Translations under genes and position numbers: made by a program
NCBI GenBank assembly: GCA_030949405.1
Contig: JAUZSN010000002.1
Span: 2,218,553 to 2,282,552, forward strand
DNA: 64,000 bases
Reading direction: 5' to 3'
Origin: Methylococcales bacterium
GTDB taxonomy: Bacteria > Pseudomonadota > Gammaproteobacteria > Methylococcales > Methylomonadaceae
Shown here: piece after piece, positions 1 to 8,139 of the stretch
How the letters are laid out: every line of letters begins with the position of its first letter
Position numbering within the stretch: the first letter of the stretch is position 1
Notes under the pieces: generated by a model
Databases searched by the model: none
Told to the model about the DNA's origin: nothing
What the model saw: only the letters and a program-made list of their open reading frames with translations

Positions 1-45
1 AACCAGTTACGCGCTATTATTACTTACCGTTACTAGAGACCTTTT

Positions 46-732
46 ATGTATTTTAGAAATCTTATTTTATCCGCGATGGCTGTTGCGATAGTTGCAGGTT
101 TATTTTTAAGCCTTTATCAACATTTCTTTATAACGCCTATTATTTTAGCCTCAGAACTTTATGAGGTGACTGAACCGAATGCGACAGGCGTGGCGGAAGC
201 ATGGAGTCCAGAAGAGGGGACGGAGCGTTCATCTTTTAGCTTAATGGCTAATTTTTTAGTGTGCTTTGCTTTTAGTTTATTACTATTAAGTGCGATGGCA
301 GTCAGAACGTCAATTAAATTATCACAAGGTATTTTTTGGGGCGGAGCCGCTTATTTAAGTGTTTTTATTGCCCCAGCATTAGGACTCTTACCTGAAATTC
401 CAGGGATGGAAGCGGCGCATTTAGAAGGACGACAAAGCTGGTGGTTACTCACCGTTTTATTAACAGGCATTGGCTTGTGGTTGATTGCATTTAAATCAAT
501 CACTTTAAAAGGGATCGGGGGGGGCTTATTATTGATTCCTCACCTAATTGGTGCGCCACAGCCTGAAATTCATGGGTTTGTAAATACAGATCCTCATGCT
601 ATCAATGTATTAACGATGTTATGGCATGACTTCATCTTACAGACCAGTGTTGCCAATGGTTTATTATGGCTTATAATTGGCATGTTATCGGCCTTGTTAA
701 CGGCTAAATTTATTCATCCACTTAATTCTTAA
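46..732 (+). CDS. cbtA: CbtA family cobalt transporter subunit
   Basis: Integral membrane protein of 228 residues matching the CbtA family, thought to be the membrane part of a vitamin B12-linked cobalt uptake system. Hydrophobic segments lie at about residues 5-25, 68-88, 94-115, 131-150 and 203-222. A His/Asp-containing stretch near 190-197 (TMLWHDFIL) could touch metal. The start follows a weak GAG ribosome site. A small His-rich CbtB-like gene follows 9 bases after the stop, so the two are probably one transcription unit. Any upstream cobalamin riboswitch would lie outside the window. The family assignment rests on length, topology and the CbtB neighbour; the transport role is inferred. 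Confidence 0.8.
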   Translation: MYFRNLILSAMAVAIVAGLFLSLYQHFFITPIILASELYEVTEPNATGVAEAWSPEEGTERSSFSLMANFLVCFAFSLLLLSAMAVRTSIKLSQGIFWGGAAYLSVFIAPALGLLPEIPGMEAAHLEGRQSWWLLTVLLTGIGLWLIAFKSITLKGIGGGLLLIPHLIGAPQPEIHGFVNTDPHAINVLTMLWHDFILQTSVANGLLWLIIGMLSALLTAKFIHPLNS

Positions 733-741
733 GGAACAACT

Positions 742-921
742 ATGTCTATTACTACACAACCTCAAATACGGGAAGAAAATCAGGTTAATAAAAAGAGCCA
801 AATTTTAGCCAGTGCTTTATTAGGGCTTATTATTTTATCTGCTGTTGGGTTCGCGCCTTTAGAGGTGATTCATAATGCAACACATGACACGCGTCATAGT
901 TCAGGGTTTCCTTGTCATTAG
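742..921 (+). CDS. cbtB: CbtB-like cobalt transporter small subunit
   Basis: A 59-residue protein beginning MSITTQPQIREEN, with one membrane helix at about residues 20-39 (SQILASALLGLIILSAVGF) and a short His-rich tail (HNATHDTRHSSGFPCH). This is the layout of the CbtB family: one helix plus C-terminal histidines that probably bind cobalt. A good ribosome site (AAGGA) stands 5-9 bases before the ATG. It lies directly behind cbtA. The order is cbtA then cbtB, whereas cbtB first is the arrangement I expected. Confidence 0.75.
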   Translation: MSITTQPQIREENQVNKKSQILASALLGLIILSAVGFAPLEVIHNATHDTRHSSGFPCH

Positions 922-970
922 ATAAAATTTCTTATATCGGTTATCATTTCAAGGTTTAGATTTTTATTAA

Positions 971-1016
971 AAGGTCTTGTGAAAGATAAATAAATTTTTA
1001 CAAGATCTTATTTTTT
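971..1016 (+). terminator. Probable terminator between cbtB and rpiA
   Basis: The arms AAGGTCTTGTGAAA and TTTTACAAGATCTT can pair over about 12 of 14 bases across a short AT-rich loop. A run of T at 1011-1016 follows. This fits a Rho-independent terminator for the cobalt genes, though the stem is AU-rich and so weak. Confidence 0.5.
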
Positions 1017-1038
1017 AACCTTAATAAGGCAAAGTATA

Positions 1039-1692
1039 ATGACTCAAGATGAATTAAAACAACAAGTTGCAAAATCTGCAATTAAATATGTAAAAGGTGA
1101 ATCCATTATTGGTGTGGGTACGGGTTCCACGGTTAATTTTTTTATTGACTTATTAGCCGATATAAAAAATGATATAGATGCGGCTGTTTCTAGCTCTATT
1201 GTCACCACTAAACGATTAGAAAAAATCGGGATTCGGGTGATTGAATTATCGGAAGTGGATAGAATTGGCGTTTATGTTGATGGCGCAGATGAAGTTAATC
1301 CACAAAAGAAAATGATTAAAGGCGGCGGTGGGGCATTAACGCGTGAAAAAATCGTAGCGGCCGTCAGTAATAAATTTGTCTGTATTGTTGATGATTCCAA
1401 GTGTGTTGACGTGATGGGAAAATTTCCTTTACCGATTGAAGTCATTCCTATGGCGCGTAGCTATGTGGCTAGAGAATTAGTTAAAATGGGAGGACAACCT
1501 GTTTGGCGACAAAATTATGTAACGGATAATGGTTGTGAAATTATTGATATTCATAATTTAAATATTATGGAGCCGATGACGTTGGAAAAAGAGATTAATA
1601 ATATTCCAGGGGTGGTCACGGTTGGCTTATTTGCTTTGCGTGATGCGGATGTTGTCCTTGTGGGTAAAGGTAGCGAAGTTATCACCTATTAA
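1039..1692 (+). CDS. rpiA: Ribose-5-phosphate isomerase A
   Basis: Cytosolic enzyme of the non-oxidative pentose phosphate pathway that interconverts ribose 5-phosphate and ribulose 5-phosphate. At 217 residues it is close to the usual 219. Family motifs are present: the phosphate loop [11 protein letters not shown] (about residue 25), DGADEV (about 81-86) and [11 protein letters not shown] (about 94-104), which carries the catalytic acid and lysine region. An AAGG ribosome site precedes the ATG. It lies between a likely terminator and hisA, in the same direction. Ribose 5-phosphate feeds PRPP, a substrate of histidine synthesis, so the neighbourhood is sensible. Confidence 0.97.
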   Translation: MTQDELKQQVAKSAIKYVKGESIIGVGTGSTVNFFIDLLADIKNDIDAAVSSSIVTTKRLEKIGIRVIELSEVDRIGVYVDGADEVNPQKKMIKGGGGALTREKIVAAVSNKFVCIVDDSKCVDVMGKFPLPIEVIPMARSYVARELVKMGGQPVWRQNYVTDNGCEIIDIHNLNIMEPMTLEKEINNIPGVVTVGLFALRDADVVLVGKGSEVITY

Positions 1693-1766
1693 CGTGCAAT
1701 AAAAACCATTTTACCGATGGCTTATTTTTATTCTAACCTCTCTCACCGCTTTAAAAAACTATAATT

Positions 1767-2501
1767 ATGTTACTAATTCCTGCAATTGATTTAAAAGATG
1801 GAAAATGTGTTCGTTTACGCCAAGGACGAATGGACGATAACACCCTATTTTCAGATGACCCAGTGGCTGTTGCTGGGCGTTGGGTAGAGGCAGGGGCTAA
1901 ACGCATTCATCTCGTTGATTTAGATGGTGCCTTTGCGGGGAAACCTAAAAATGCAGAGGTGATTAATCAAATCGTTAAACGTTATCCTAATGTCCCTGTA
2001 CAAATAGGGGGTGGAATTCGTGATAAAGAAACGGTGAATGCTTATTTGGAAACAGGCGTTGAATACGTTATTATTGGATCTAAAGCCGTCAGTGATCCTG
2101 ATTTTGTGAAAGAGGTTGCAAAAGAATTTTCAGGGCATGTTATTGTTGGGTTAGATGCAAAAGAGGGCATGGTTGCTATTGATGGCTGGGCAAAATTATC
2201 AGATTATCATGTTATTGATTTAGCTAAGAAATTTGAAAATTACGGTGTAGAAGCAATCATATATACGGATATTGCACGAGATGGAATGATGCAAGGAGTC
2301 AATGTTGAGGCAACGGTAAAATTAGCACAAGCCATTAATATTCCTGTCATTGCTTCAGGTGGAATAACAAATATAGACGATATTCACGCGTTGGGTCATG
2401 TGGCTAATGAAGGGATTATGGGTGCAATTACGGGACGCGCTATTTATGAAGGAACATTGGATTTTATTGAAGCGGAAAAGGTTTCTGAGTCTTATTCATA
2501 A
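1767..2501 (+). CDS. hisA: ProFAR isomerase, histidine biosynthesis
   Basis: 1-(5-phosphoribosyl)-5-[(5-phosphoribosylamino)methylideneamino]imidazole-4-carboxamide isomerase, a cytosolic step of histidine synthesis. The 244-residue (beta/alpha)8 barrel has the usual length. Both catalytic aspartates can be seen, in [15 protein letters not shown] (Asp8) and GLDAKEG (about 129). The phosphate-binding loops GGGIRD and ASGGITN are intact. It opens a co-directional series hisA-hisF-hisI-hisE. HisF does not follow directly; four accessory genes or gene remnants come between them. Confidence 0.97.
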   Translation: MLLIPAIDLKDGKCVRLRQGRMDDNTLFSDDPVAVAGRWVEAGAKRIHLVDLDGAFAGKPKNAEVINQIVKRYPNVPVQIGGGIRDKETVNAYLETGVEYVIIGSKAVSDPDFVKEVAKEFSGHVIVGLDAKEGMVAIDGWAKLSDYHVIDLAKKFENYGVEAIIYTDIARDGMMQGVNVEATVKLAQAINIPVIASGGITNIDDIHALGHVANEGIMGAITGRAIYEGTLDFIEAEKVSESYS

Positions 2502-2537
2502 TCAATCGTTTAGATTATAATAACTAAAAAAATAAGG

Positions 2538-2571
2538 CATTTATTTATGGCGATTGTTTTATAAATAAATG
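2538..2571 (+). other. AT-rich hairpin after hisA
   Basis: A perfect 11-bp inverted repeat, CATTTATTTAT at 2538-2548 and ATAAATAAATG at 2561-2571, with a 12-base loop. No T tract follows, so it is more likely an mRNA stability or processing hairpin, or a mark left by the inserted cassette, than a strong terminator. Confidence 0.4.
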
Positions 2572-2594
2572 AATTATAAATAGAGAGTATAACG

Positions 2595-2900
2595 ATGGAT
2601 GAAGAAGAAAAGTTAAGCTTTAATTTAAGAGAATTCAAAGAAGCGTGTCAAGATAAGGGGTATATAATCGGGCAGCTTTATTTTGATGAAGCGAAGGTTA
2701 ATGGCGTGCCTGCGTCCTTTATTGTCAAGATGATGGTGAAAAAGGAGTGGATAGATATTATGGGGGGGAACCGTGATAGAATTATTGATGTCCTCATTGA
2801 TGTCCTCTGGGAAACCACTACGTTTGAAACCCGTGAGAGTGTATATCTTTTAAGTATTTTTCATGAAGGTGAGACGGATTTGCTTAAGCATCATCATTAA
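2595..2900 (+). CDS. Small acidic protein, paralogue of the 3503-4066 product
   Basis: I do not recognise the family. The 101-residue soluble protein resembles the N-terminal half of the protein encoded at 3503-4066. Both share the pattern DKGYI, then FDEA, then a SFIV segment, a KK.W step and a (L)IDVLWETT block with an ET/SE-R sequel. It ends in three histidines. It lacks the C-terminal extension of its paralogue. A GAGAG ribosome site precedes the ATG. It sits beside a remnant of a HEPN gene, as its paralogue sits beside an intact HEPN gene, so the pair seems to have been duplicated as a unit. A partner or antitoxin role for the HEPN protein is only inference. Confidence 0.6.
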   Translation: MDEEEKLSFNLREFKEACQDKGYIIGQLYFDEAKVNGVPASFIVKMMVKKEWIDIMGGNRDRIIDVLIDVLWETTTFETRESVYLLSIFHEGETDLLKHHH

Positions 2901-2909
2901 ACGGTTTAT

Positions 2910-3008
2910 ATGAGAAGCCCAGTAGAAATAAGAAATCTTGCTTATGAGCGATTAAGTGAGATGAGAAAGTCCTTAAAAATATTCTTACCATTCGGATTTG
3001 TGGTATGA
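2910..3008 (+). pseudogene. Truncated copy of the neighbouring HEPN gene
   Basis: A 32-codon frame starts MRSPVEIRNLAYERLSEMRK, matching the start of the intact HEPN gene at 3052 (MRNPNEIKNLSKLRLEEAKT) at about half of the positions. It then diverges and stops. It looks like the leftover 5' end of a duplicated HEPN gene, placed between the two related partner genes. It is too short to make a HEPN fold. Confidence 0.5.
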
Positions 3009-3051
3009 ATTGATGGAATTCTTTTGAAACTTTATAAGCTAAAATATTAAC

Positions 3052-3510
3052 ATGAGAAATCCTAATGAAATAAAAAATCTTTCTAAACTTCGATTGGAAG
3101 AAGCAAAAACATTGTGTAATGATGACAAATACGATGGTGCATTTTATCTTGCAGGTTATAGTATCGAATTAATGTTGAAAGCCAAAATTTGTGAACGTTT
3201 TGGTGTTAATAACTTATTTGATGATACATGTAACATAGAATGGGTAAGTAAGGTTAGAAACAAGGTGAAAGTTCACGATATTAATATGTTATTAGTTTTC
3301 AGTGGTTTAAAAGACAAACTTGAAAATGATAAGTCCAATGACATAATACTTGATAAAACATTATCAAAGCTATTTCATGTTTCTGGTAAATGTATTTGGA
3401 ATGAACAAACTCGTTATCAATTAAATTATCAAGAGCCAAGTGATGTTCAAGAATTAATTAGGTTATTAGGCTGTGGGAATGGTTTATTAGAGTGGATAGA
3501 AAATGAATAA
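3052..3510 (+). CDS. HEPN domain protein
   Basis: A 152-residue, mostly helical protein. The segment FYLAGYSIELMLKAKICERFG (about residues 31-51) is typical of HEPN (higher eukaryote/prokaryote nucleotide-binding) proteins, many of which are RNase toxins. A possible HEPN RNase motif R-polar-x4-H occurs as RNKVKVH followed by DINMLL. The order fits RX4-6H, but I cannot confirm that the helix register is right. The stop overlaps the start of the next gene by 8 bases, which points to translational coupling. It lies inside the histidine operon. Whether it acts as a toxin, a ligand-binding protein or something else is unknown. Confidence 0.65.
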   Translation: MRNPNEIKNLSKLRLEEAKTLCNDDKYDGAFYLAGYSIELMLKAKICERFGVNNLFDDTCNIEWVSKVRNKVKVHDINMLLVFSGLKDKLENDKSNDIILDKTLSKLFHVSGKCIWNEQTRYQLNYQEPSDVQELIRLLGCGNGLLEWIENE

Positions 3511-4066
3511 AGTAGAGTTAATAAATAAATTACAAGCATTTATAAAAATGGGTAATGATAAAGGCTATATTTATAAAGATTTAACTTTTGATGAAGCTTA
3601 TCCTGGTGTAGAACCTACCTCATTTATTGTTAATATTGTTGCAAAAAAATCATGGAAATATTCAACTACAGGCAAGGCACTAGATGAGCTTATTGATGTT
3701 CTTTGGGAAACAACAAAGTCCGAAATTCGTAAAAATATTTTCACCTTAAGTCTTTATACTATTGATGAAATGGTTAATAGTAAGAAAAAAAAAGATAGGG
3801 AGGAAATTGCGGCTAACCCCGATTTAACACCTGAACAAATTGATAAATTATGTTTTGATCCTGAAAAATCTGTAAGTGATAGAGTTATTATTGCGCACCG
3901 AAAAATAAACGAATTAACTAAAAAGGAACTGTATCGTATTTTTGATACAAATGATGATATTAATATTGATTTATTAACAAAACGATTATCGAAAGATGAA
4001 GATTTTAAGAATCTTGCGCTTAAAGATGATTATTTAAAATTAAAAGTGTTGCAATATACAATATGA
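3503..4066 (+). CDS. Unknown protein coupled to HEPN gene and to hisF
   Basis: A 187-residue soluble, charged protein of unknown family. The first 95 residues match the small protein at 2595-2900 ([36 protein letters not shown]). A Lys-rich linker follows, then an acidic helical tail. The gene overlaps the HEPN gene upstream by 8 bases. Its TGA overlaps the ATG of hisF by 4 bases (ATGA), so hisF translation is probably coupled to this accessory gene. The pairing with HEPN resembles a toxin-antitoxin arrangement, but no known antitoxin fold is evident. Confidence 0.6.
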   Translation: MNKVELINKLQAFIKMGNDKGYIYKDLTFDEAYPGVEPTSFIVNIVAKKSWKYSTTGKALDELIDVLWETTKSEIRKNIFTLSLYTIDEMVNSKKKKDREEIAANPDLTPEQIDKLCFDPEKSVSDRVIIAHRKINELTKKELYRIFDTNDDINIDLLTKRLSKDEDFKNLALKDDYLKLKVLQYTI

Positions 4067-4836
4067 GCCTAGCCAAACGTATAATTCCCTGCCTTGATGT
4101 CGATAATGGACGAGTTGTTAAAGGGGTTAAATTTGTCGATATTCGAGATGCGGGCGACCCTGTAGAAGTCGCTCGACGTTATGACCGTGAAGGCGCGGAT
4201 GAAATCACATTTTTAGATATTACGGCCACCCATCATAATAGGGACACTATCGTTCATGTGGTGGAACAAGTCGCCAGTGAAGTTTTTATTCCTTTAACGG
4301 TAGGCGGCGGTATTCGAGTTTTAGAGGATATTCGCCGCATGTTAAATGCGGGAGCGGATAAAGTCGGCATTAATAGCGCGGCGGTTTTTAGACCTGAATT
4401 TGTTAAGGAAGCCGCTGAAAAATTTGGCTCACAATGTATTGTGATTGCGATTGATGCTAAAAAAGTCAGTGTCAATAATGAGCCGAATCGCTGGGAAATT
4501 TTCACCCATGGTGGACGCAAAGGCACAGGTATTGATGCGATTGAATGGGCTAAAAAAATGGTTGATTTTGGCGCAGGTGAAATTTTATTAACCAGCATGG
4601 ACAGAGATGGTACTAAAATTGGCTTTGATTTAGAATTAACGCGTGCGGTCAGTGATGCGGTTTCTGTGCCAGTGATTGCCTCTGGTGGAGTCGGTAATTT
4701 AGACCATTTAGCCGATGGTGTTATTAAAGGCAAAGCCGATGCTGTATTGGCGGCGAGTATTTTTCATTTTGCGGAATACAGTGTTGAGGAAGCTAAATTG
4801 CACATGCAAGCGCGTGGAATTGAAGTTAGATTATAG
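4063..4836 (+). CDS. hisF: Imidazole glycerol phosphate synthase, cyclase subunit
   Basis: Synthase subunit that, with the glutaminase HisH, converts PRFAR and ammonia to imidazole glycerol phosphate and AICAR. At 257 residues the length is normal. The catalytic aspartates are in [15 protein letters not shown] (Asp11) and IAIDAKK (about 130). Phosphate-binding GGGIR and ASGGVGN are present. The start ATG overlaps the stop of the preceding accessory gene. No hisH is seen in the window, so it must be elsewhere. Confidence 0.97.
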   Translation: MSLAKRIIPCLDVDNGRVVKGVKFVDIRDAGDPVEVARRYDREGADEITFLDITATHHNRDTIVHVVEQVASEVFIPLTVGGGIRVLEDIRRMLNAGADKVGINSAAVFRPEFVKEAAEKFGSQCIVIAIDAKKVSVNNEPNRWEIFTHGGRKGTGIDAIEWAKKMVDFGAGEILLTSMDRDGTKIGFDLELTRAVSDAVSVPVIASGGVGNLDHLADGVIKGKADAVLAASIFHFAEYSVEEAKLHMQARGIEVRL

Positions 4837-4854
4837 TTTTTTGTGAGGTGTGAA

Positions 4855-5331
4855 ATGAATTGGCAAGAAGTATGTGAGCATTCAGATTTACAAAATTTAC
4901 CGTTCAAAATTGAATTAAATGAATATGGTCAAATAATAATGAGTCCTGTCAAGATTTATCATTCTGTTTTTCAAGGTGAAATAGAATTCATCTTACGTAC
5001 CTTATTACCTAAAGGTAAAGCTTTACCGGAATTTGCTATAAAAACAAGCAAAGGAACAAAAGCTGTGGATGTTGCTTGGGTATCATTAGAACTACTAAAT
5101 GAAATTAAATATCTAGTTGAGTCACCTATTGCCCCTGAAATATGTATTGAGGTTTTATCTAGTAGTAATACGAAAAAAGAAATGACTGAAAAAAGAGCTT
5201 TATATTTTGAGGTCGGGGCAAAAGAAGTTTGGTTATGCAGTGAACAAGGTGAAATGCAGTTTTTTAATTCTCAACATGAATTAGTTCACTCTGAATTAGT
5301 CCCTAAGTTTCCTTTGAAAATTGATGTATAA
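4855..5331 (+). CDS. Uma2 family (DUF820) endonuclease-like protein
   Basis: A 158-residue protein of the Uma2/DUF820 group, with a PD-(D/E)XK nuclease-like fold. Core elements are AVDVAWVS (acidic residue, about 80), APEICIEVLSSSNTKKEMTEK (Glu-Val-Leu-Ser and Lys block, about 107-127) and YFEVGAKEVWLC. I chose ATG 4855 rather than GTG 4843 because TGAGG stands about 7 bases upstream of it. It lies 18 bases after hisF and 3 bases before another nuclease-like gene. Cellular function is unknown; family members are usually scattered, multi-copy genes. Confidence 0.75.
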   Translation: MNWQEVCEHSDLQNLPFKIELNEYGQIIMSPVKIYHSVFQGEIEFILRTLLPKGKALPEFAIKTSKGTKAVDVAWVSLELLNEIKYLVESPIAPEICIEVLSSSNTKKEMTEKRALYFEVGAKEVWLCSEQGEMQFFNSQHELVHSELVPKFPLKIDV

Positions 5332-5334
5332 ACG

Positions 5335-5931
5335 ATGTCATATAGTGATTTTACGTTAAAAAAAATTAAGCAGGATTTGGGAATAAAAGTTATTGAAGAT
5401 GAGGATTTATTTTCCCCAGTAGAGGCAGTTAAAATCAGTGATTATTTAACCTCAACTTTAAAATACAATCTCCCGCTTGCAATGGCTTTAGGGACAGAAA
5501 AAGCGCGTTCTGAGTTGGTAATTGCCAATGTTTTATTGGAGGTACGAAAAAAACTTGATAATAAAGTGAGTTTTTTTTCAGGAATTAATTTAGACGTGGA
5601 TAAATCCAAAAGTCTCACGGGTTTTTGTGATTTTATTATGAGTCAATCGAGTGAGCAGTTTTACATGAGTAGCCCTATTATTACCGTAGTTGAGGCAAAA
5701 AATGAGTCGATTGGTAGCGGCTTGGGTCAATGTATTGCTGAAATGTATGCTTCGAGTTTGTTTAATGATAAAGAAGGCACGCACTTATCGGTTATTTATG
5801 GTGCGGTTACGACGGGAAGTACATGGCGGTTTTTGCGCTATGAAAATAAGAAGGCTTATATTGATTTACCCGAATATTATATTGCTGATGTGACTAAAAT
5901 TATGGGGATTTTGGTGTCGATGATGAAATAA
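5335..5931 (+). CDS. PD-(D/E)XK nuclease-like protein
   Basis: A 198-residue protein of unknown name. Residues about 95-130 hold an Asp in LTGFCDFIMS and a later EAK in TVVEAKNESIGSGLGQ, the spacing of a PD-(D/E)XK nuclease core. A paralogue at 8140-8754 shares the same core (GSIDYLIHS, IVIEAKNSEVDKGF) and the ending YGAVTxGxxWRF. It follows the Uma2 gene by 3 bases. No DNA-binding or restriction partner is next to it. Substrate and role are unknown. Confidence 0.55.
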   Translation: MSYSDFTLKKIKQDLGIKVIEDEDLFSPVEAVKISDYLTSTLKYNLPLAMALGTEKARSELVIANVLLEVRKKLDNKVSFFSGINLDVDKSKSLTGFCDFIMSQSSEQFYMSSPIITVVEAKNESIGSGLGQCIAEMYASSLFNDKEGTHLSVIYGAVTTGSTWRFLRYENKKAYIDLPEYYIADVTKIMGILVSMMK

Positions 5932-6015
5932 CTATTTATTTTATGTAAAAAGGGATAATTATCATAAATTATTTATAACTTGAATTCACATGATTTTAAT
6001 AAAAAAGGAAATGAT

Positions 6016-6285
6016 ATGCCAAGTATTTCAATGTTTTACGGTCTTATTGTTTATATGTATTTTATGGATAATAAACAACACAAACTTCCACATATTCATG
6101 TGAAATATCAAGATGATGAAGTTGTGATTTCAATTCCAGAAGGTGATGTTTTGGAAGGTAGTATTCCAAAGTCTAAAATGAAATTATTGCAAGCTTGGGT
6201 TGAATTACATAAAGATGAATTGATGGCTGATTGGGAACTTGCCGTTTCAGGTGAGCATCCTTACAAGATTAAACCACTAGGCTAA
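6016..6285 (+). CDS. DUF4160 domain protein
   Basis: An 89-residue protein starting MPSISMFYGLIVYMYF and containing the HKLPHIHVKYQD motif typical of DUF4160. I chose ATG 6016 over an upstream TTG because AAGGA stands 6 bases before it and family members begin MPxIS. A DUF2442 gene follows after 4 bases. This two-gene pair recurs widely in bacteria and behaves like a small toxin-antitoxin-type or mobile module. No biochemical role is established that I know of. Confidence 0.8.
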   Translation: MPSISMFYGLIVYMYFMDNKQHKLPHIHVKYQDDEVVISIPEGDVLEGSIPKSKMKLLQAWVELHKDELMADWELAVSGEHPYKIKPLG

Positions 6286-6289
6286 TATT

Positions 6290-6541
6290 ATGAATCCACG
6301 AGTTAAATCGGTAAAACCACTTAGTGATTATCAATTATTATTAGAGTTTACTAACGATGAAGTTGGAATTTATGATTGTAAATATTTGCTTGATTTTGGT
6401 GTTTTTAAAGAATTACAGGATGTAAATTATTTTAATCAAGTTCGTGTTGTTGGTGGTAGTGTCGCATGGGTAGATGAGCAGGATATTTGTCCTGATACGC
6501 TTTATTTGGAGTCTATAAAAATTGAATTTAATTTAATTTAA
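6290..6541 (+). CDS. DUF2442 domain protein
   Basis: An 83-residue protein with the DUF2442 pattern: VKPLSDYQLLLEFTNDEVGIYD near the start, then the central LLDFGVFKELQD block and a tail VAWVDEQDICPDTLYLES. It is paired with the DUF4160 gene 4 bases upstream, the usual partner. The function is unknown; a toxin-antitoxin-like relation is only suggested by the recurrent pairing. Confidence 0.8.
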   Translation: MNPRVKSVKPLSDYQLLLEFTNDEVGIYDCKYLLDFGVFKELQDVNYFNQVRVVGGSVAWVDEQDICPDTLYLESIKIEFNLI

Positions 6542-6562
6542 TTAAAAATTAAGAGGTTTGCT

Positions 6563-7096
6563 ATGAAAAATAAAATTTTAATTAGGGTTGTCTGTGGATT
6601 ACTTATTTCTACGGGTATATCTCAAGCTGAAAATGAAGCCATTTTTGATGAAAAATCAGGGACTTTGATTATCCCAAAAGTCTTAATTGGGACTGATTAT
6701 TATGAAGTTAATATGCAACATAAAAGAGAAGCATTAGATTTTGAAGTCATAAATTATACAAAAATAAAAGCTAATTCCATTGAATATGCCCCAATTCAAA
6801 CGGTTGATATTCAAATTCTTGAATCATTCCCTGTTCAGGTTAATGTTGTGGCTAAAGGCGTTTTTTCAGATGGTTGCGGAAATATTGATAAAACGTATTC
6901 TAAAAAACAGGGTGAAACATTTACGATAATAATTACTCAAAAAAGAATAGGTGAAGTTTGTATCGCGGCTTTAGTTCCCTTTGAAAAAGTTATTCCTCTT
7001 GATGTTAATGGATTAACAGCGGGATCTTACAATATCAATGTTAATCATATCAAAAGTTCTTTTATAATACCTATTGATAATGCAATAACAAATTAA
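6563..7096 (+). CDS. Exported protein of unknown function
   Basis: A 177-residue protein with a clear signal peptide (MKNKILIRVVCGLLISTGIS, cleavage likely after QAE or SQA near residue 22). The mature part is beta-rich and carries two cysteines (DGCGN and EVCIA) that could form a periplasmic disulfide. I do not recognise a family. A GAGG ribosome site precedes the ATG. It stands in the accessory stretch of the his operon between the DUF2442 gene and a Uma2 gene, with no functional link visible. Confidence 0.6.
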   Translation: MKNKILIRVVCGLLISTGISQAENEAIFDEKSGTLIIPKVLIGTDYYEVNMQHKREALDFEVINYTKIKANSIEYAPIQTVDIQILESFPVQVNVVAKGVFSDGCGNIDKTYSKKQGETFTIIITQKRIGEVCIAALVPFEKVIPLDVNGLTAGSYNINVNHIKSSFIIPIDNAITN

Positions 7097-7106
7097 TAGT
7101 TTGTTG

Positions 7107-7742
7107 ATGATTCAAAATGAATTGGCAAATGATATGACTAAAATTACGCATCTATCACAATTAGATTTAAATAAATCGTATAATTATGCCGATTATTTGA
7201 CTTGGCAATTAGATGAAATGGTTGAGCTAATTAAAGGTAAAATTTCATTGATGTCACCAGCACCTAATGTTAATCATCAACGAATTGAAAGAAATTTAAT
7301 TATTGATATTGGCAGTTATTTAAGGGGTAAAAAATGTCAGATTTTCCCTGCGCCTTTTGATGTTCGCCTATATGACCGCAAGAAATCCTTATTAGCCAGT
7401 CAAGATATTTACAGCGTCGTACAGCCTGATGTATGTGTTGTTTGTAATCCTGATTTTTTAGATAAACAGGGTTGTAACGGTGCGCCTGATTGGATTATTG
7501 AAATCTTATCTAAAGGCAATTCAAAAAAAGAAACACAGGTAAAATTTGCACTTTATCAAGAAAGCGGTGTGCATGAATATTGGATTGTTTATCCGAATGA
7601 TTTTGCGATTCATCAATTCATTTTAGATGAAAATAAAAACTACCAATTAAACGCTATGTTTACCGATGATGATGTTATAACACCCTCTTTTTTTCCTGAT
7701 TTAAAACTTGATTTAACCCAAATTTTTGAATCATTTGATTAG
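7107..7742 (+). CDS. Uma2 family (DUF820) endonuclease-like protein
   Basis: Second Uma2-type protein of the region, about 211 residues. Classical family blocks are visible: YADYLTWQLDEMVELIKGKI near the start, VVQPDVCVVCNPDFLD (acidic core), APDWIIEILSKGNSKKE (Glu and Lys) and YQESGVHEYWIVYP. The start is uncertain: ATG 7107, a TTG at 7101 and ATG 7134 are all in frame, and none has a strong ribosome site. It is only distantly similar to the Uma2 gene at 4855. It ends 12 bases before hisI. Confidence 0.8.
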   Translation: MIQNELANDMTKITHLSQLDLNKSYNYADYLTWQLDEMVELIKGKISLMSPAPNVNHQRIERNLIIDIGSYLRGKKCQIFPAPFDVRLYDRKKSLLASQDIYSVVQPDVCVVCNPDFLDKQGCNGAPDWIIEILSKGNSKKETQVKFALYQESGVHEYWIVYPNDFAIHQFILDENKNYQLNAMFTDDDVITPSFFPDLKLDLTQIFESFD

Positions 7743-7754
7743 GCTATTTAAAAA

Positions 7755-8135
7755 ATGAATTACTTAGATGAAATCCGCTGGACAGAAGATGGCTTAGTCC
7801 CTGTTATCGCTCAACAAACAGGCAGAGGTAGAGTGGTCATGTTCGCATGGATGAATCGTGAATCTTTAGCGTTAACGGTTGAAAAAAGTTATGCGGTTTA
7901 TTGGTCACGTTCTCGGAATAGACTCTGGCGTAAGGGCGAAGAATCAGGGCATCAACAAAAAGTTATTAGTATTCAGCTTGATTGTGATGAAGATGTAATT
8001 TTATTGGAAGTTGAACAACAAGGCGGTATTGCGTGTCATACAGGACGTGAAAGTTGTTTTTATCGTCAGTTGATTGAGGGTGAATGGCAAGCGGTTGAAC
8101 CTGTTTTAAAAAATCCTAATGAGATTTATAAATAA
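7755..8135 (+). CDS. hisI: Phosphoribosyl-AMP cyclohydrolase
   Basis: Opens the purine ring of phosphoribosyl-AMP, the third step of histidine synthesis. At 126 residues it is the stand-alone HisI form, not the HisI-HisE fusion. The metal-binding signature is complete: [15 protein letters not shown], then [13 protein letters not shown] with its Cys-His and Cys. Accessory genes lie on both sides, with HisE encoded 1.2 kb further on. Confidence 0.97.
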   Translation: MNYLDEIRWTEDGLVPVIAQQTGRGRVVMFAWMNRESLALTVEKSYAVYWSRSRNRLWRKGEESGHQQKVISIQLDCDEDVILLEVEQQGGIACHTGRESCFYRQLIEGEWQAVEPVLKNPNEIYK

Positions 8136-8139
8136 TTGA

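Noticed and set aside
1-45. Cobalamin riboswitch before cbtA
   Set aside because: Only 45 bases are available before the gene and they show no B12 box.
4254-4733. A 159-residue minus-strand frame opposite hisF
   Set aside because: Fully antisense to a certain gene, with low-complexity Ser/Pro/Thr composition and no start signal.
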